64,000 nucleotides of DNA, from the NCBI RefSeq assembly GCF_029542205.1, contig NZ_CP113783.1, positions 2,161,001-2,225,000 on the forward strand, written 5' to 3'. Below are positions 29,703 through 39,331 of this stretch, piece by piece. The notes under the pieces are model-generated. The model was not told the origin of the DNA, ran no database searches, and worked only from the letters and a program-made list of their open reading frames with translations. The position numbers and the translations under genes are program-made. The first letter of the stretch is position 1. Each line of letters begins with the position of its first letter. This DNA comes from Pseudoxanthomonas sp. SE1 (GTDB lineage: Bacteria > Pseudomonadota > Gammaproteobacteria > Xanthomonadales > Xanthomonadaceae).

Positions 29703-29987
29703 ATGCCCGGAACCTCGTCAATGACGCCATCTGGGGTCGCCAGCATCGAGGCGTTGGGGCTTCGTGGCACCCTTTTCCTTGGCGTGCACGACAGCGCCCA
29801 TGTGCGCGAGGCCATCTTTCAAGAGGTCAAGAAGCGCTTGCGCTACCTGATGACCAGTTCGCCCCAGCAAGGCATGTTCAAGCCCTACCATCTGGCACCG
29901 GAGTCCTCAGTAGCCAAGCTGTTCGTAGACTGGGTCGTACCTATGGAATGGGCGTACTGGACTGGGGAGCGCTATCCCGGCCGCTAG
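29703..29987 (+). CDS. Hypothetical protein
   Basis: 94 residues, not recognised. The sequence has ordinary composition with an amphipathic region AIFQEVKKRLRYLMTS and an aromatic C-terminus (FVDWVVPMEWAYWTGERYPG). It is divergent from the XRE gene and shares the operator region, which supports expression. No signal peptide or membrane helix. The gene ends 21 bp before the stop of the convergent kfrA-like gene. It could be a small partner of the XRE protein, but no antitoxin/toxin family is evident. Confidence 0.45.
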   Translation: MPGTSSMTPSGVASIEALGLRGTLFLGVHDSAHVREAIFQEVKKRLRYLMTSSPQQGMFKPYHLAPESSVAKLFVDWVVPMEWAYWTGERYPGR

Positions 29988-30007
29988 CAGGCAAACGAGT
30001 AGCCTCG

Positions 30008-31060
30008 TTAGTCCGCTCCCCCACCCTGCGTACTGCTGCGCCGGGTTCTCTTCACCGTATTTTGTGCCGGCGTCAGTTGATTCAGCAGGGGCTCCAGCGC
30101 TTCAAGACGCGCGTTGGCACGCAACGCATCGGCTTCAGCGCTCTGGCGGCGCTCACGCTCCTGCGCAAGGGTGTCTTGGACTTGAGCTAGCTCGCTGCGC
30201 AGGGCATCCAAGGCCTTGACGTCAGTCTTCCAGCGCTCCTGCAGTGCCATGTGGTCCGTTGCGGTCTGGCGCAACGCCACGATCTCGCTGTGTTGGCCTT
30301 CGTGGACCTGCCTCAACTGGACAAGCTCACGCTCAATCCGCCCATGGCGCTCCAGCCATTGGCCATTGTCGCGGTTAAGCACCAACAGCTCCTGATTCTT
30401 CGCGCCCAAGGCTTCATTGGCCTGACGTAAGGCTACTTGCAGCTCTTGGATCTGATGCTCGTGACGGCGAAGCTCTTGCTCGCGCTGCTCTTTGGTTGAA
30501 GCGCGGTAGTGCTCGAGCGCTTCCCGGGCGTGGGCATGCTTGTCCTCCAGAGAACGCGTATGCGCCTCGTAATCAGCCAGCCGCACCGTCATGCCGGCGA
30601 TGCGCTCATTCAACTGGGCGATTTCCGCGACCTTGTCGCGCAGATTCTGCTGAAGTAGGGCGTGAGCGGCTTGCTCTTGCGTCAAGCTGGTCTCAGTGCG
30701 CTGCAGCTGACTGCCCAGGGCAGCGGCTTCCTGTTGGGCGGTGGAAAGCGCTTGTTGCTGACGCTGGAGTTCGGCCCCATGGCGTTCTCGCTCCCTGGTG
30801 AGGATCGCTTCTGCCTCCTCTTGAAGTCGCGCAGCCAGGCGCGCGACCAAGTCTTGCAAGGCCTCACTCACGGCCACCGCACGTGACGGACCGCCGCCCT
30901 CCTCCTCTTCCAGTTCACGCAAGTAGCGATGGATCGTGGTCTTGGAGCCCGTGTTGCCCAGAGCCACCCGAACCGCGTCCACGGAAGGCTTCTTGCCTTG
31001 GGCCAGCAGCGCGTCACGCGCTTTCTGGACATCCCCTTTGTAGAGTCCTGCGCGCGCCAT
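30008..31060 (-). CDS. KfrA-like DNA-binding coiled-coil protein
   Basis: 350 residues from the ATG at 31060. The N-terminal ~60 residues match the KfrA/TnpT-type DNA-binding domain (VQKARDALLAQGKKPSVDAV, LGNTGSKTTIHRYLRELEEE). The remainder is one long heptad-rich coiled coil (about 70-335) dominated by Q, E, R, A and L. Plasmid KfrA binds its own promoter and aids stable inheritance; TnpT of Tn4651-type transposons is built alike. Here it is divergent from an OLD/UvrD pair and next to two adjacent dyads, so it probably represses its own and perhaps the defence promoter. A fragment of a very similar gene lies inside the transposon at 55622-55903. Confidence 0.75.
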   Translation of the reverse strand: MARAGLYKGDVQKARDALLAQGKKPSVDAVRVALGNTGSKTTIHRYLRELEEEEGGGPSRAVAVSEALQDLVARLAARLQEEAEAILTRERERHGAELQRQQQALSTAQQEAAALGSQLQRTETSLTQEQAAHALLQQNLRDKVAEIAQLNERIAGMTVRLADYEAHTRSLEDKHAHAREALEHYRASTKEQREQELRRHEHQIQELQVALRQANEALGAKNQELLVLNRDNGQWLERHGRIERELVQLRQVHEGQHSEIVALRQTATDHMALQERWKTDVKALDALRSELAQVQDTLAQERERRQSAEADALRANARLEALEPLLNQLTPAQNTVKRTRRSSTQGGGAD

Positions 31061-31082
31061 GATGCTGTTCTCCAATTATTTC

Positions 31083-31111
31083 GTAATGTATTACATACCA
31101 TGTAATTACAT
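31083..31111. promoter_or_regulatory. Double ATGTA-TTACAT operator upstream of kfrA-like gene
   Basis: Two near-identical dyads, ATGTATTACAT (31086-31096) and ATGTAATTACAT (31100-31111), sit 26-51 bp before the kfrA-like start in an AT-rich promoter region. Twin palindromes are typical of autoregulators such as KfrA. Confidence 0.55.
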
Positions 31112-31157
31112 ACTAATAAAGAGTGCAGGCGGCCGTTCGGCGGCGGCTTTGCTCAGG

Positions 31158-31180
31158 CGGGATAATGTTGAATTATCCCG
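31158..31180. promoter_or_regulatory. 9-bp dyad in kfrA-like/OLD intergenic region
   Basis: Perfect inverted repeat CGGGATAAT-GTTGA-ATTATCCCG. It is a different motif from the ATGTA dyads and lies on the side of the OLD nuclease gene, 143 bp before its start. Could be an operator for the nuclease-helicase pair or an RNA hairpin in its leader. Confidence 0.45.
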
Positions 31181-31322
31181 CGTGATCGGCCGCCAGCCGC
31201 CTCCGGGGTGTCTCACCCGTACGAAATCCGCCCCACTGGCCCGGTTTAGTATGAACGCCATGCCGGCGTGTCCGGATGGCTCCGGGCGCCGTGCTCGCGC
31301 TGCAGTCGTACAGGGATGAACC

Positions 31323-32900
31323 ATGCCGATCGAACGAGTCGTCATCGAGAACTTCAAGGCGTTTGGCCACCTGGATTTGCCGCTCAACCCCCACATGAAC
31401 CTGATCGTGGGCAACAACGAGGTCGGCAAGTCCACGCTATTGGAAGCTATTCATGCTGTCGTGACCGGCCAATTGCACGGACGAGGCATCGCCTACGAAA
31501 TCACCCCCTACCTGTTCCACCAACCGGCTGTCGACGAGTATCTGGCACGTCTGCGGGATGGACAGCCTGGTTCGCCTCCGCGGATCGTGATCGAGGCTTA
31601 CCTCGGACGGGATGCCACCCTGGCTTCATTGCGGGGTACCAACAACTCCCTCGGCGCTGACATGGCCGGCATTCGGCTGCTGATCGAACTCAACGAAGAC
31701 TATCGCCCCGAGTTCGATGCCTATTTGCGCGAGCACCAGGGGGGCAGCTTGCCGGTGGAGTACTACACCGTCCGCTGGTATTCCTTCGCCAACAATGGCG
31801 TCACCGCCCGCAGCATCCCATTCGACTCCACGATAATCGATACCACCAGTGCCAAGACCTTTTCAGGCACGGATCGCTACATCGGCAGCATCATCGACCA
31901 GGTGCTTTCTCCGGCTCAGCGCGTGGCCTTGTCGCTGAGTTATCGCCGCATGCGGCAGAGCTTTTCCCAGGAAACGGACGTGGCGGCCATCAACACGTTC
32001 CTGGCCGAAAATGCGGGCGATGTCAGCAATAAGACGCTGACCGTGGGTGTGGACACCTCGGCGCGGTCGACGTGGGAGGCCAGTCTGTCTCCCTACCTGG
32101 ACGATCTTCCTTTCACCCACGCCGGCAAAGGCGAACAGAGTGCGGTCAAAATGAAACTGGCCATGCGCGCGGCCGGTGCTGCGCACGTGCTGCTGGTAGA
32201 AGAGCCCGAGAATCATCTGTCCTTCTCCAGTATGACCCAACTGATCGACAAGATCGCAGCTCTGTCCACCGCCCAGCAAGTCATCATTGCAACGCATAGC
32301 AGCTTCGTGTTGAACAAGCTCGGCGTGGACAACGTGATCCTCTTCAGTGCACGCGGACACATAAAACTGGACCAACTGCCGACCGATACGCACGACTACT
32401 TCATGAAGCTGCCGGGTCATGACACCCTGCGGTTGATCCTGGCCAAGCAGGCGATCCTTGTCGAGGGCCCCTCGGACGAGTTGATCGTCCAGCGAGCCTT
32501 CAAGGATCACCACGGCGTGTCGCCGTTGGCCCGTGGCGTGGACGTGATCTCGGTCAACTCCCTGGCCTTCAAGCGATTTCTGCAGATCGCCCAACGCCTG
32601 GATATCCCAACCGCTGTCGTTACCGACAACGACGGCGACGTAGCCCTGCTGCAGGAACGCTACGCTGATTTCCTGAACTACATCTACTATGACTCCGATG
32701 AGGACGCACCCTCGCTGGAGCAACAATTGATCAAGGCAAATACGCTGGCGCAATTGAATCTGGTGTTGGATAAAACGTTCGCCGATGAGGCGGCGCTGTT
32801 GAAGTTCATGAAGGGCAACAAGACCGATACAGCGTTGGCCATCTTCAATAGTCCCCACTCGATCGTGTTTCCGGACTATGTCCAGCGTGCCATCGCCTAA
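31323..32900 (+). CDS. OLD-family ATP-dependent nuclease (GajA-like)
   Basis: 525 residues. The N-terminal ABC-type ATPase has FKAFGHLDLPL, a Walker A GNNEVGKSTLLEA (about residues 30-42), a signature-like GKGEQSAVKMKLAMR (about 268) and Walker B VLLVEEPENHLS with ATHSSFVLNKL. The C-terminus is a TOPRIM nuclease domain (ILVEGPSDELIVQRAF with the key Glu, and VVTDNDGD with the Asp pair). This is the plan of class 2 OLD enzymes and of GajA. The downstream UvrD-like gene overlaps by 23 bp, as in Gabija anti-phage systems, where GajA nicks DNA and is inhibited by nucleotides. Slightly shorter than typical GajA. Confidence 0.85.
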   Translation: MPIERVVIENFKAFGHLDLPLNPHMNLIVGNNEVGKSTLLEAIHAVVTGQLHGRGIAYEITPYLFHQPAVDEYLARLRDGQPGSPPRIVIEAYLGRDATLASLRGTNNSLGADMAGIRLLIELNEDYRPEFDAYLREHQGGSLPVEYYTVRWYSFANNGVTARSIPFDSTIIDTTSAKTFSGTDRYIGSIIDQVLSPAQRVALSLSYRRMRQSFSQETDVAAINTFLAENAGDVSNKTLTVGVDTSARSTWEASLSPYLDDLPFTHAGKGEQSAVKMKLAMRAAGAAHVLLVEEPENHLSFSSMTQLIDKIAALSTAQQVIIATHSSFVLNKLGVDNVILFSARGHIKLDQLPTDTHDYFMKLPGHDTLRLILAKQAILVEGPSDELIVQRAFKDHHGVSPLARGVDVISVNSLAFKRFLQIAQRLDIPTAVVTDNDGDVALLQERYADFLNYIYYDSDEDAPSLEQQLIKANTLAQLNLVLDKTFADEAALLKFMKGNKTDTALAIFNSPHSIVFPDYVQRAIA

Positions 32901-33966
32901 TCAGGTACTGCTCTCGGCGGCCGGTTCGGGCAAGACGACGATGTTGGTGCGCCAGTCCCTGGCGCGCCCGCAACGCCGGATCGCCATCCTGACCTACACG
33001 CTTGAGAACCTGGAAGAGATCAGGCGCGCGTTTGAACGGCAGGCTGGCGCCGTGCCGGCGCACGTGTCGCTCTACAGTTGGTACAGCTTTCTGCTGCGCG
33101 AGTGCATTCGGCCCTATCAGGCGGCGCTGTGTGCCCAGCCCCGCGTGGAGTCCATCCTCTTCGTTGAGGGCAGGACCAACAATCGTGCTCCCCGTAGTCA
33201 GGTGGCTCGTCACTATCTGGCCGGCGATCGAATATATTCCGATCGCGCCGCTGACTTTGCCGTGCGCTGCGATGAGCTTACCCAAGGCCGTGTCATCGAG
33301 CGTTTGGCGGCCATGTACGACGAGCTCTACATCGATGAGGTCCAGGACTTGGCCGGCTACGACCTGGACCTGGTCGAGCGCCTGCTCTCCAGCGGCATCG
33401 AGATCACGCTGGTGGGTGATACCCGCCAGGCGACCTACGCCACCAACCATTCTCCGCGTCACCAGCAATACCGTGGTGTGGCCATGATGGGGCTTTTCCA
33501 AGCCTGGCAGGCGCGGAACTTGTGTCAGATCCAGCATCGGGTGATCAGCCACCGCTGTGCGCAGTCGCTGTGTGATCTGGCCGATGCGCTGTATCCGCAG
33601 ATGCCGCGCACCGAGTCAGGAAATAGCGAGCTGACCGGGCATGAGGGCATTTATGTGGTGGCACCCACTCTGGTGCAAAAATATGTACTGCAGTTCGCGC
33701 CCACCGTCCTGCGTTACGACCGGCGGGAAGCCTGCGATGGCTATCCTGCGGTCAACTTTGGACAAGCCAAGGGACGGACATACTCCCGCGTGCTGATCTA
33801 TCCCAATGGCCCCCTGGCCCAGTTCCTGCGCACCGCTGACGCCTCCCGTATCACCTCACCGGCGAAGTACTACGTGGCGTTCACGCGGGCCCGGCAAAGC
33901 GTGGCCTTTGTCCTGGCAGGCGCCTGCGCCTGGCCAGGGCACCAAGTCTATGAGTCCCGAGACTAG
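32878..33966 (+). CDS. UvrD/Rep-type helicase partner (GajB-like)
   Basis: 362 residues, short for a UvrD-family helicase. Walker A is LLSAAGSGKTTMLV (residues 11-24), Walker B is ELYIDEVQDLAGYDL (about 150), motif III region LVGDTRQATY, and a C-terminal motif VI-like piece YYVAFTRARQSVAFVL. The 2B-type insertion of full helicases is absent, as in GajB and similar defence helicases. The ATG at 32878 is inside the end of the nuclease gene, so the two are coupled. Expected to sense DNA ends or unwound DNA and stimulate the partner nuclease. Confidence 0.82.
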   Translation: MSSVPSPNQVLLSAAGSGKTTMLVRQSLARPQRRIAILTYTLENLEEIRRAFERQAGAVPAHVSLYSWYSFLLRECIRPYQAALCAQPRVESILFVEGRTNNRAPRSQVARHYLAGDRIYSDRAADFAVRCDELTQGRVIERLAAMYDELYIDEVQDLAGYDLDLVERLLSSGIEITLVGDTRQATYATNHSPRHQQYRGVAMMGLFQAWQARNLCQIQHRVISHRCAQSLCDLADALYPQMPRTESGNSELTGHEGIYVVAPTLVQKYVLQFAPTVLRYDRREACDGYPAVNFGQAKGRTYSRVLIYPNGPLAQFLRTADASRITSPAKYYVAFTRARQSVAFVLAGACAWPGHQVYESRD

Positions 33967-34215
33967 TCGGGTGCTGCTCCCACGCTGCCGGCGCGCCCGG
34001 TGGGCTGCACAAGGCGTTGGTGTTCGGCCTGGCCTTTGGCCTGCTGGCGCTCTCTGGCGCACTGCTATGGCGAGCACGCGCTCCTCCGTGCCCAGCCGAC
34101 CCCAGGCTGGCCGCCACCTGCACGCGATTGCGACGGATCAGCGTTTGGGTTGTGGGGCGTAGCAGCGCTCAGCACGACCTTGGGAACGGTGTTTGCCTTC
34201 GGTTGGATTGGTTGA
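33967..34215 (+). pseudogene. Remnant of a small membrane transporter (MerT-like?)
   Basis: No intact frame, but two adjacent frames give the pieces of a small membrane protein: HKALVFGLAFGLLALSGALL, then PPCPADPRLAATCTRLRR and SVWVV in one frame, continued by GVAALSTTLGTVFAFGWIG and a stop in the next. The order helix, Cys-containing loop, basic stretch, helix resembles the C-terminal half of MerT-type transporters. A frameshift near 34150 and a missing start would make it dead. It marks the right edge of the defence-like island. A PepSY-type origin is an alternative. Confidence 0.35.
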
Positions 34216-34220
34216 GGGTT

Positions 34221-34245
34221 CGGAGGGCGGCAATGCCGCCCTCCG
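34221..34245 (-). terminator. Terminator at the end of the czc operon
   Basis: An 11-bp stem (GGAGGGCGGC core) with loop AAT, just after the stop of the minus-strand CDF-tail-like gene; on the plus side a T-rich tract (CTTTACCTCTTTT) follows. Fits bidirectional termination between the island and the czc operon. Confidence 0.6.
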
Positions 34246-34247
34246 CT

Positions 34248-34523
34248 TTACCTCTTTTCGATAGGCCCACGGGTCGGTTGCGCCGGTGCCGGCCCGGGAT
34301 CGTTGAATGTCAGGTGTAGTTCTGTTACGCCGAACTGAGTGGCGAGAATCTGGCCCACGACGGCCTGCACTGTGGCCAGGTCCACCGCCGATGAGGCCAC
34401 TGTCACCGTGGCCTGAATGCCCAGCCCGGATGCGGCAGGCATCCACCGCAGATCGTCGACCGCCTTCACCCCGGGATCGGCGAACATCGCCGCACGCACA
34501 ATTTCCAGGTCAGGCTTGGGCAT
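34248..34523 (-). CDS. Stand-alone CDF C-terminal-domain-like protein
   Basis: 91 residues without signal or membrane helices. The pattern (IVRAAMFADPGVKAVDDLRW, ASGLGIQATVTVASSA, VVGQILATQFGVTELHLTFN) follows the beta-alpha-beta-beta layout of the cytoplasmic dimerisation domain of cation-diffusion-facilitator transporters, where the second strand begins DLHVW. Here it is encoded alone, 9 bp after czcA on the same strand. The CDF gene at the start of this operon (61047-61664) is only 205 residues and lacks that domain, so this may be its missing half. The assignment rests on pattern similarity and is inference. Confidence 0.5.
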   Translation of the reverse strand: MPKPDLEIVRAAMFADPGVKAVDDLRWMPAASGLGIQATVTVASSAVDLATVQAVVGQILATQFGVTELHLTFNDPGPAPAQPTRGPIEKR

Positions 34524-34532
34524 GATGCTGCC

Positions 34533-35937
<1,405 letters not shown>

Positions 35938-35959
35938 TTTCCGCGGGGAAAATGGCCGT

Positions 35960-38900
35960 TCACTGATCGAAAAGCTCACCTTCCAGGTTCGATTCGACGA
36001 CACCCCACAGCTGCGGGTTTCCGACGATGGACGCAATCGCTGAGAGGTCCACGTCCACCTCCGAATCGCTGAAGTCAAACGCACCAAACAGGTTGACGTT
36101 CTGCCAGGCCACTGGCGATACCTTCGTCAATCGTGCGATCGCCTCCGCGTTTCCGGCAGCGAGCATGGTTTCGTAGATGATCGACAGCAGCGCGGTGTTG
36201 TAGTAGATCACAGCGTTCGCGATGAGACGCGCGCAGTCGTTCCAGATCTTCTGTTGCTCTTCGGTGGTGACCCGGAACTTGCCATTGTTGACGTAGGCGA
36301 TCACCCGCCGCAACCGGTGGTAAGCCTCGCCACGGTTGAGCGCACGCTGCACGCACTGGCGCAGTTCGACGTCGTCAATATAGTCCAGGATATAGAGCGA
36401 TCGAAGGATCCCCTCCATTTCCCAGAGAGCCTCCTTGGTTTTGTTCTGGAGCTCGTAGCTGCTCAGTTTACGAACGATCGTCGCCTGCGTCACATGCTTC
36501 TGGCCGAGCGAGGCCATGATGCGCTGAATGTTCGGCCATTCGGAGACAATGAGCGCCTCCCTCACCTTGCGGGACGGCTTGATGAGCATGTCCCCATAGT
36601 CGCGGGGTGCCCGGAAGCCAACGAGCATCCGATCGGTTTTCGAACGAACATCCTTATAGCGAGGCGCGAAGCGGTAGCCGTAGGTATCGAGCGCAAAGAA
36701 GTTGATCTGATTGGTCCCGTGCGTGTCGGTGGAATGTTGCTCCGGACGAACCTCGCTGGTGTTGTTGAAGAGCAAGTCGAAGACGTAGTGGCTTTCATGC
36801 TCATGGGCTCCGATCACCGTGCCCGCAATTGGGATGTGGTTAGCCACTGCCGTCACCACGCTGATGCCTTTCTTCAGCCCAAAGTACTTCGGCGAATGCC
36901 GTGCCTTGTAGGTGTCTACCTGTGTCTCAAAGCGCTGGCCGTCGCTCGACGAGTGCAGGCGCTCCTGTATGTGGAACAGCTTGAAGGCCGGCAGTTTGGC
37001 GGTGGCGTTAGCGATGGCGTCGTTGGCCGCGCGCAGCGTTTCCTGGCGAATGAAATTGCGAGCCGTCGTGGACAGGCCGGAGTACTTCATATCGGCGACT
37101 TCGGCCATCTTCAACAGGCCCATATTCGTTCCGAGCGCGACGATGGCGGCATCGAGCTGCGGTGCGTCGAGCGGCTGCTTGGCGAAGCGTTCAAGCACAT
37201 GGGTAAAGTGCTGGCGAAACCCTGTCTGGGCGGCGACGAATTTCAGCAGCTCGGAGATGCCGATCATCGGCAACTGGGCGTAGAAGCCACCCACCCCGGG
37301 CGACTCGTCCTTCGGATACTCGAGCTTCCACCGCGTGGTTTTCTTGCCGCGCAGCTGGAAATGTGCGTTGTTCTTGTTCCGGATACGCTCGTTGACGCTG
37401 GCGTATTTCGCCTCCAGCTCCTCGCGAAGTGACGCCAGAGTTTCCTCGATCGGCCTCTCCAGGACAGGTGCGTCCAACGACTTGAGGATGGCGTTTTTGT
37501 CATTCTCCCAACGTTCGGCGTCGATCAAGTCATCTTCCAGGCCGCGGTTTTCGTTGCTGTCGCGAATGAACACGTTGCCCGCCGCAATCGCGTCGCACAG
37601 TTCGCTGTAGAGCGCAAACTCGTAGCGGTCGACGTCCAGCTCCCGCTTGCCCTTGGCGTCAGGTACGAACACATAGCGGCGAATGCGCTTGGAGATGAAC
37701 TGCGTCGGAAAGTCTTTCGGAGGGACTTGCCTGGGCGAGCGGCCATCCCGAAGGAGCTTCTTAAAGAAAGCCACCGCCTCCAGGAGCGCCTCGTTGGTAT
37801 GCGGGCCGTCGAAGTCCAGCTCGGCGAACAGGTGCCGCAGGTTCTTCTTGATCGCTTGCGAGAGCTCGCCGTACGCCTTCCATTGATAGGCCGTCTTGTC
37901 GAACGCAATGTCTCGAAGATAGTCAGCCACCGGCGCAAAACGGTCCTTCGGGAGTAGCTGGTAGGCCTTGTCCTTCACCGCGGCGAACCGCGTCTTGTCC
38001 TGAATGTTGGAGTCGATGAACAACTCAAGCACATTGCCCGCGCCATGGAGGCCCTGGACGCTCTTTTCCATCGTCTCCAGCAGGGCTTGCTCGCTCGCCG
38101 CTCGCGCGTCTCGAGTGTAGAGCTCCACGCGGGTGATGAACGCTTCCACCAGGTGGTCGTTGATCTGGCGGTAGCGGTGGAACGCAAAGCACAGCAGATA
38201 GAGGTGGACGACCTGCGGGTCCATGCGCTGGAGCTTGAACAACGTGTAGAAAATCACCATGGAGGCGTAGTACTTGCTGCTCTCCGGGGAGATGTTCACC
38301 TGCTTGAGGAATACTTTGGCGAAGGCGTACAACGGAGCGAAGGTTTGGCGGCGTGAAACTTCTTCGCGCAGCGCGGTGTAGCTGAAGTCTCGAAGGTCCT
38401 GCTTGAGCAAGCCGAGGCTGTTCACCGACCCGTCGTTCGCAAGCAGGCTATTGAGCAGCTTGCGCACCGGGGGCTTGAGTGCCTTGCGCAGGCTCGTCGT
38501 CAGACGATCGCGTTCGGTGTTCATCACCTCGCCCACAAGGTCCTGCAGCGCGGAGTACGCCGGCCGGACGACCCGCTCGCGGTCGACGAATTTGAGGGCC
38601 TCTCGGAGAAGGTAGTTGGGCTGCGTGGACCGCATCGCCAACTCGTTCAGACGCGCCAACAGCGCAGGGCGCATGCCCGTCCACCGCCGATATCCCAGCA
38701 GTTCCAGGATCTGCTCTTGGATCGACTGCATCGTTGGGCGCGAAGGCGGTTCTGGAAGCGGCAGATGGCGACGGTCGGGAAAATAGCGGCCGACGATGTG
38801 CTCAATATCGTCGCGGGCCGACTCCCCGGTGGGGTCGAAGAACATGCGCCGGGCATGGAAGTAGCCCAGCTGCAGGACAAAATGGATCCCGACCGCATTA

Positions 38901-39043
38901 CGCCGCTGGACCACGACCTCCAACTCCTGCGGTGTGAGGTCGAAGTACAAGTCGCGGTCCCGGGCATCGAAGCGCGGCTGGCCCCACAGCTCATCGATCT
39001 CCTCCTGACGCAGGATGGAGAGACGATGCGAGCGCTCAGTCAT
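35960..39043 (-). CDS. tnpA: Tn3-family transposase TnpA
   Basis: 1027 residues, normal for Tn3-family transposases. It has the N-terminal DUF4158 region (LRQEEIDELWG, YFDLTPQELEVV, LLGYRRWTGM) and the C-terminal DDE catalytic domain: SSDGQRFETQVDTYKARHSP (first Asp), HSTDTHGTNQINFFALD (second Asp) and the late acidic motif region ALWEMEGILRSLYILDYID. The gene reads toward the left terminal repeat, its stop 23 bp inside the repeat. Its leader (39044-39300) holds two copies of the terminal-repeat core, which may serve for autoregulation. It carries out replicative cointegrate formation. Confidence 0.95.
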   Translation of the reverse strand: MTERSHRLSILRQEEIDELWGQPRFDARDRDLYFDLTPQELEVVVQRRNAVGIHFVLQLGYFHARRMFFDPTGESARDDIEHIVGRYFPDRRHLPLPEPPSRPTMQSIQEQILELLGYRRWTGMRPALLARLNELAMRSTQPNYLLREALKFVDRERVVRPAYSALQDLVGEVMNTERDRLTTSLRKALKPPVRKLLNSLLANDGSVNSLGLLKQDLRDFSYTALREEVSRRQTFAPLYAFAKVFLKQVNISPESSKYYASMVIFYTLFKLQRMDPQVVHLYLLCFAFHRYRQINDHLVEAFITRVELYTRDARAASEQALLETMEKSVQGLHGAGNVLELFIDSNIQDKTRFAAVKDKAYQLLPKDRFAPVADYLRDIAFDKTAYQWKAYGELSQAIKKNLRHLFAELDFDGPHTNEALLEAVAFFKKLLRDGRSPRQVPPKDFPTQFISKRIRRYVFVPDAKGKRELDVDRYEFALYSELCDAIAAGNVFIRDSNENRGLEDDLIDAERWENDKNAILKSLDAPVLERPIEETLASLREELEAKYASVNERIRNKNNAHFQLRGKKTTRWKLEYPKDESPGVGGFYAQLPMIGISELLKFVAAQTGFRQHFTHVLERFAKQPLDAPQLDAAIVALGTNMGLLKMAEVADMKYSGLSTTARNFIRQETLRAANDAIANATAKLPAFKLFHIQERLHSSSDGQRFETQVDTYKARHSPKYFGLKKGISVVTAVANHIPIAGTVIGAHEHESHYVFDLLFNNTSEVRPEQHSTDTHGTNQINFFALDTYGYRFAPRYKDVRSKTDRMLVGFRAPRDYGDMLIKPSRKVREALIVSEWPNIQRIMASLGQKHVTQATIVRKLSSYELQNKTKEALWEMEGILRSLYILDYIDDVELRQCVQRALNRGEAYHRLRRVIAYVNNGKFRVTTEEQQKIWNDCARLIANAVIYYNTALLSIIYETMLAAGNAEAIARLTKVSPVAWQNVNLFGAFDFSDSEVDVDLSAIASIVGNPQLWGVVESNLEGELFDQ

Positions 39044-39100
39044 GCAAAGGCCCCTTGTTTATCGAAACAAATCAATCTATTGGAACAAGAAACGCTCAGT

Positions 39101-39119
39101 CGCCCAAAAATGTAAAGTT
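39101..39119 (+). repeat. Internal copy 1 of the terminal-repeat core
   Basis: CGCCCAAAAATGTAAAGTT, identical to the inner part of the right terminal repeat and in the same orientation as the left one, 58 bp before the tnpA start. It may be a TnpA-binding site in the tnpA promoter or the mark of an older transposon end. Confidence 0.75.
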
Positions 39120-39268
39120 CTGAAGGGTACCGAGAGCATTCAGGCGTCAGACCTGGCCACACCGCCATCAAATTGGGCCGGATTCTGCGCATTCCGAGCC
39201 GCGCTGCACCGCCTCCCTTGCAGAAAAACGTGAGCAATAACAGACGCGTGCAACTAGAAGCCGTCATT

Positions 39269-39287
39269 CGCCCGAAAATGTAAAGTT
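39269..39287 (+). repeat. Internal copy 2 of the terminal-repeat core
   Basis: CGCCCGAAAATGTAAAGTT, one base different from copy 1 and in the same direction, 150 bp farther from tnpA and just beyond the end of tnpT. The 288-bp stretch 39044-39331 between tnpA and tnpT holds only these two repeats and no convincing gene. Confidence 0.72.
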
Positions 39288-39331
39288 ATGGGCAACGACC
39301 CGCCAAAGCGGCCTAGGTGTGGAAAGGGCGG

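Noticed and set aside
36254..37432. 392-codon plus-strand open frame opposite tnpA
   Set aside because: Shadow of the transposase, whose catalytic motifs are on the minus strand.
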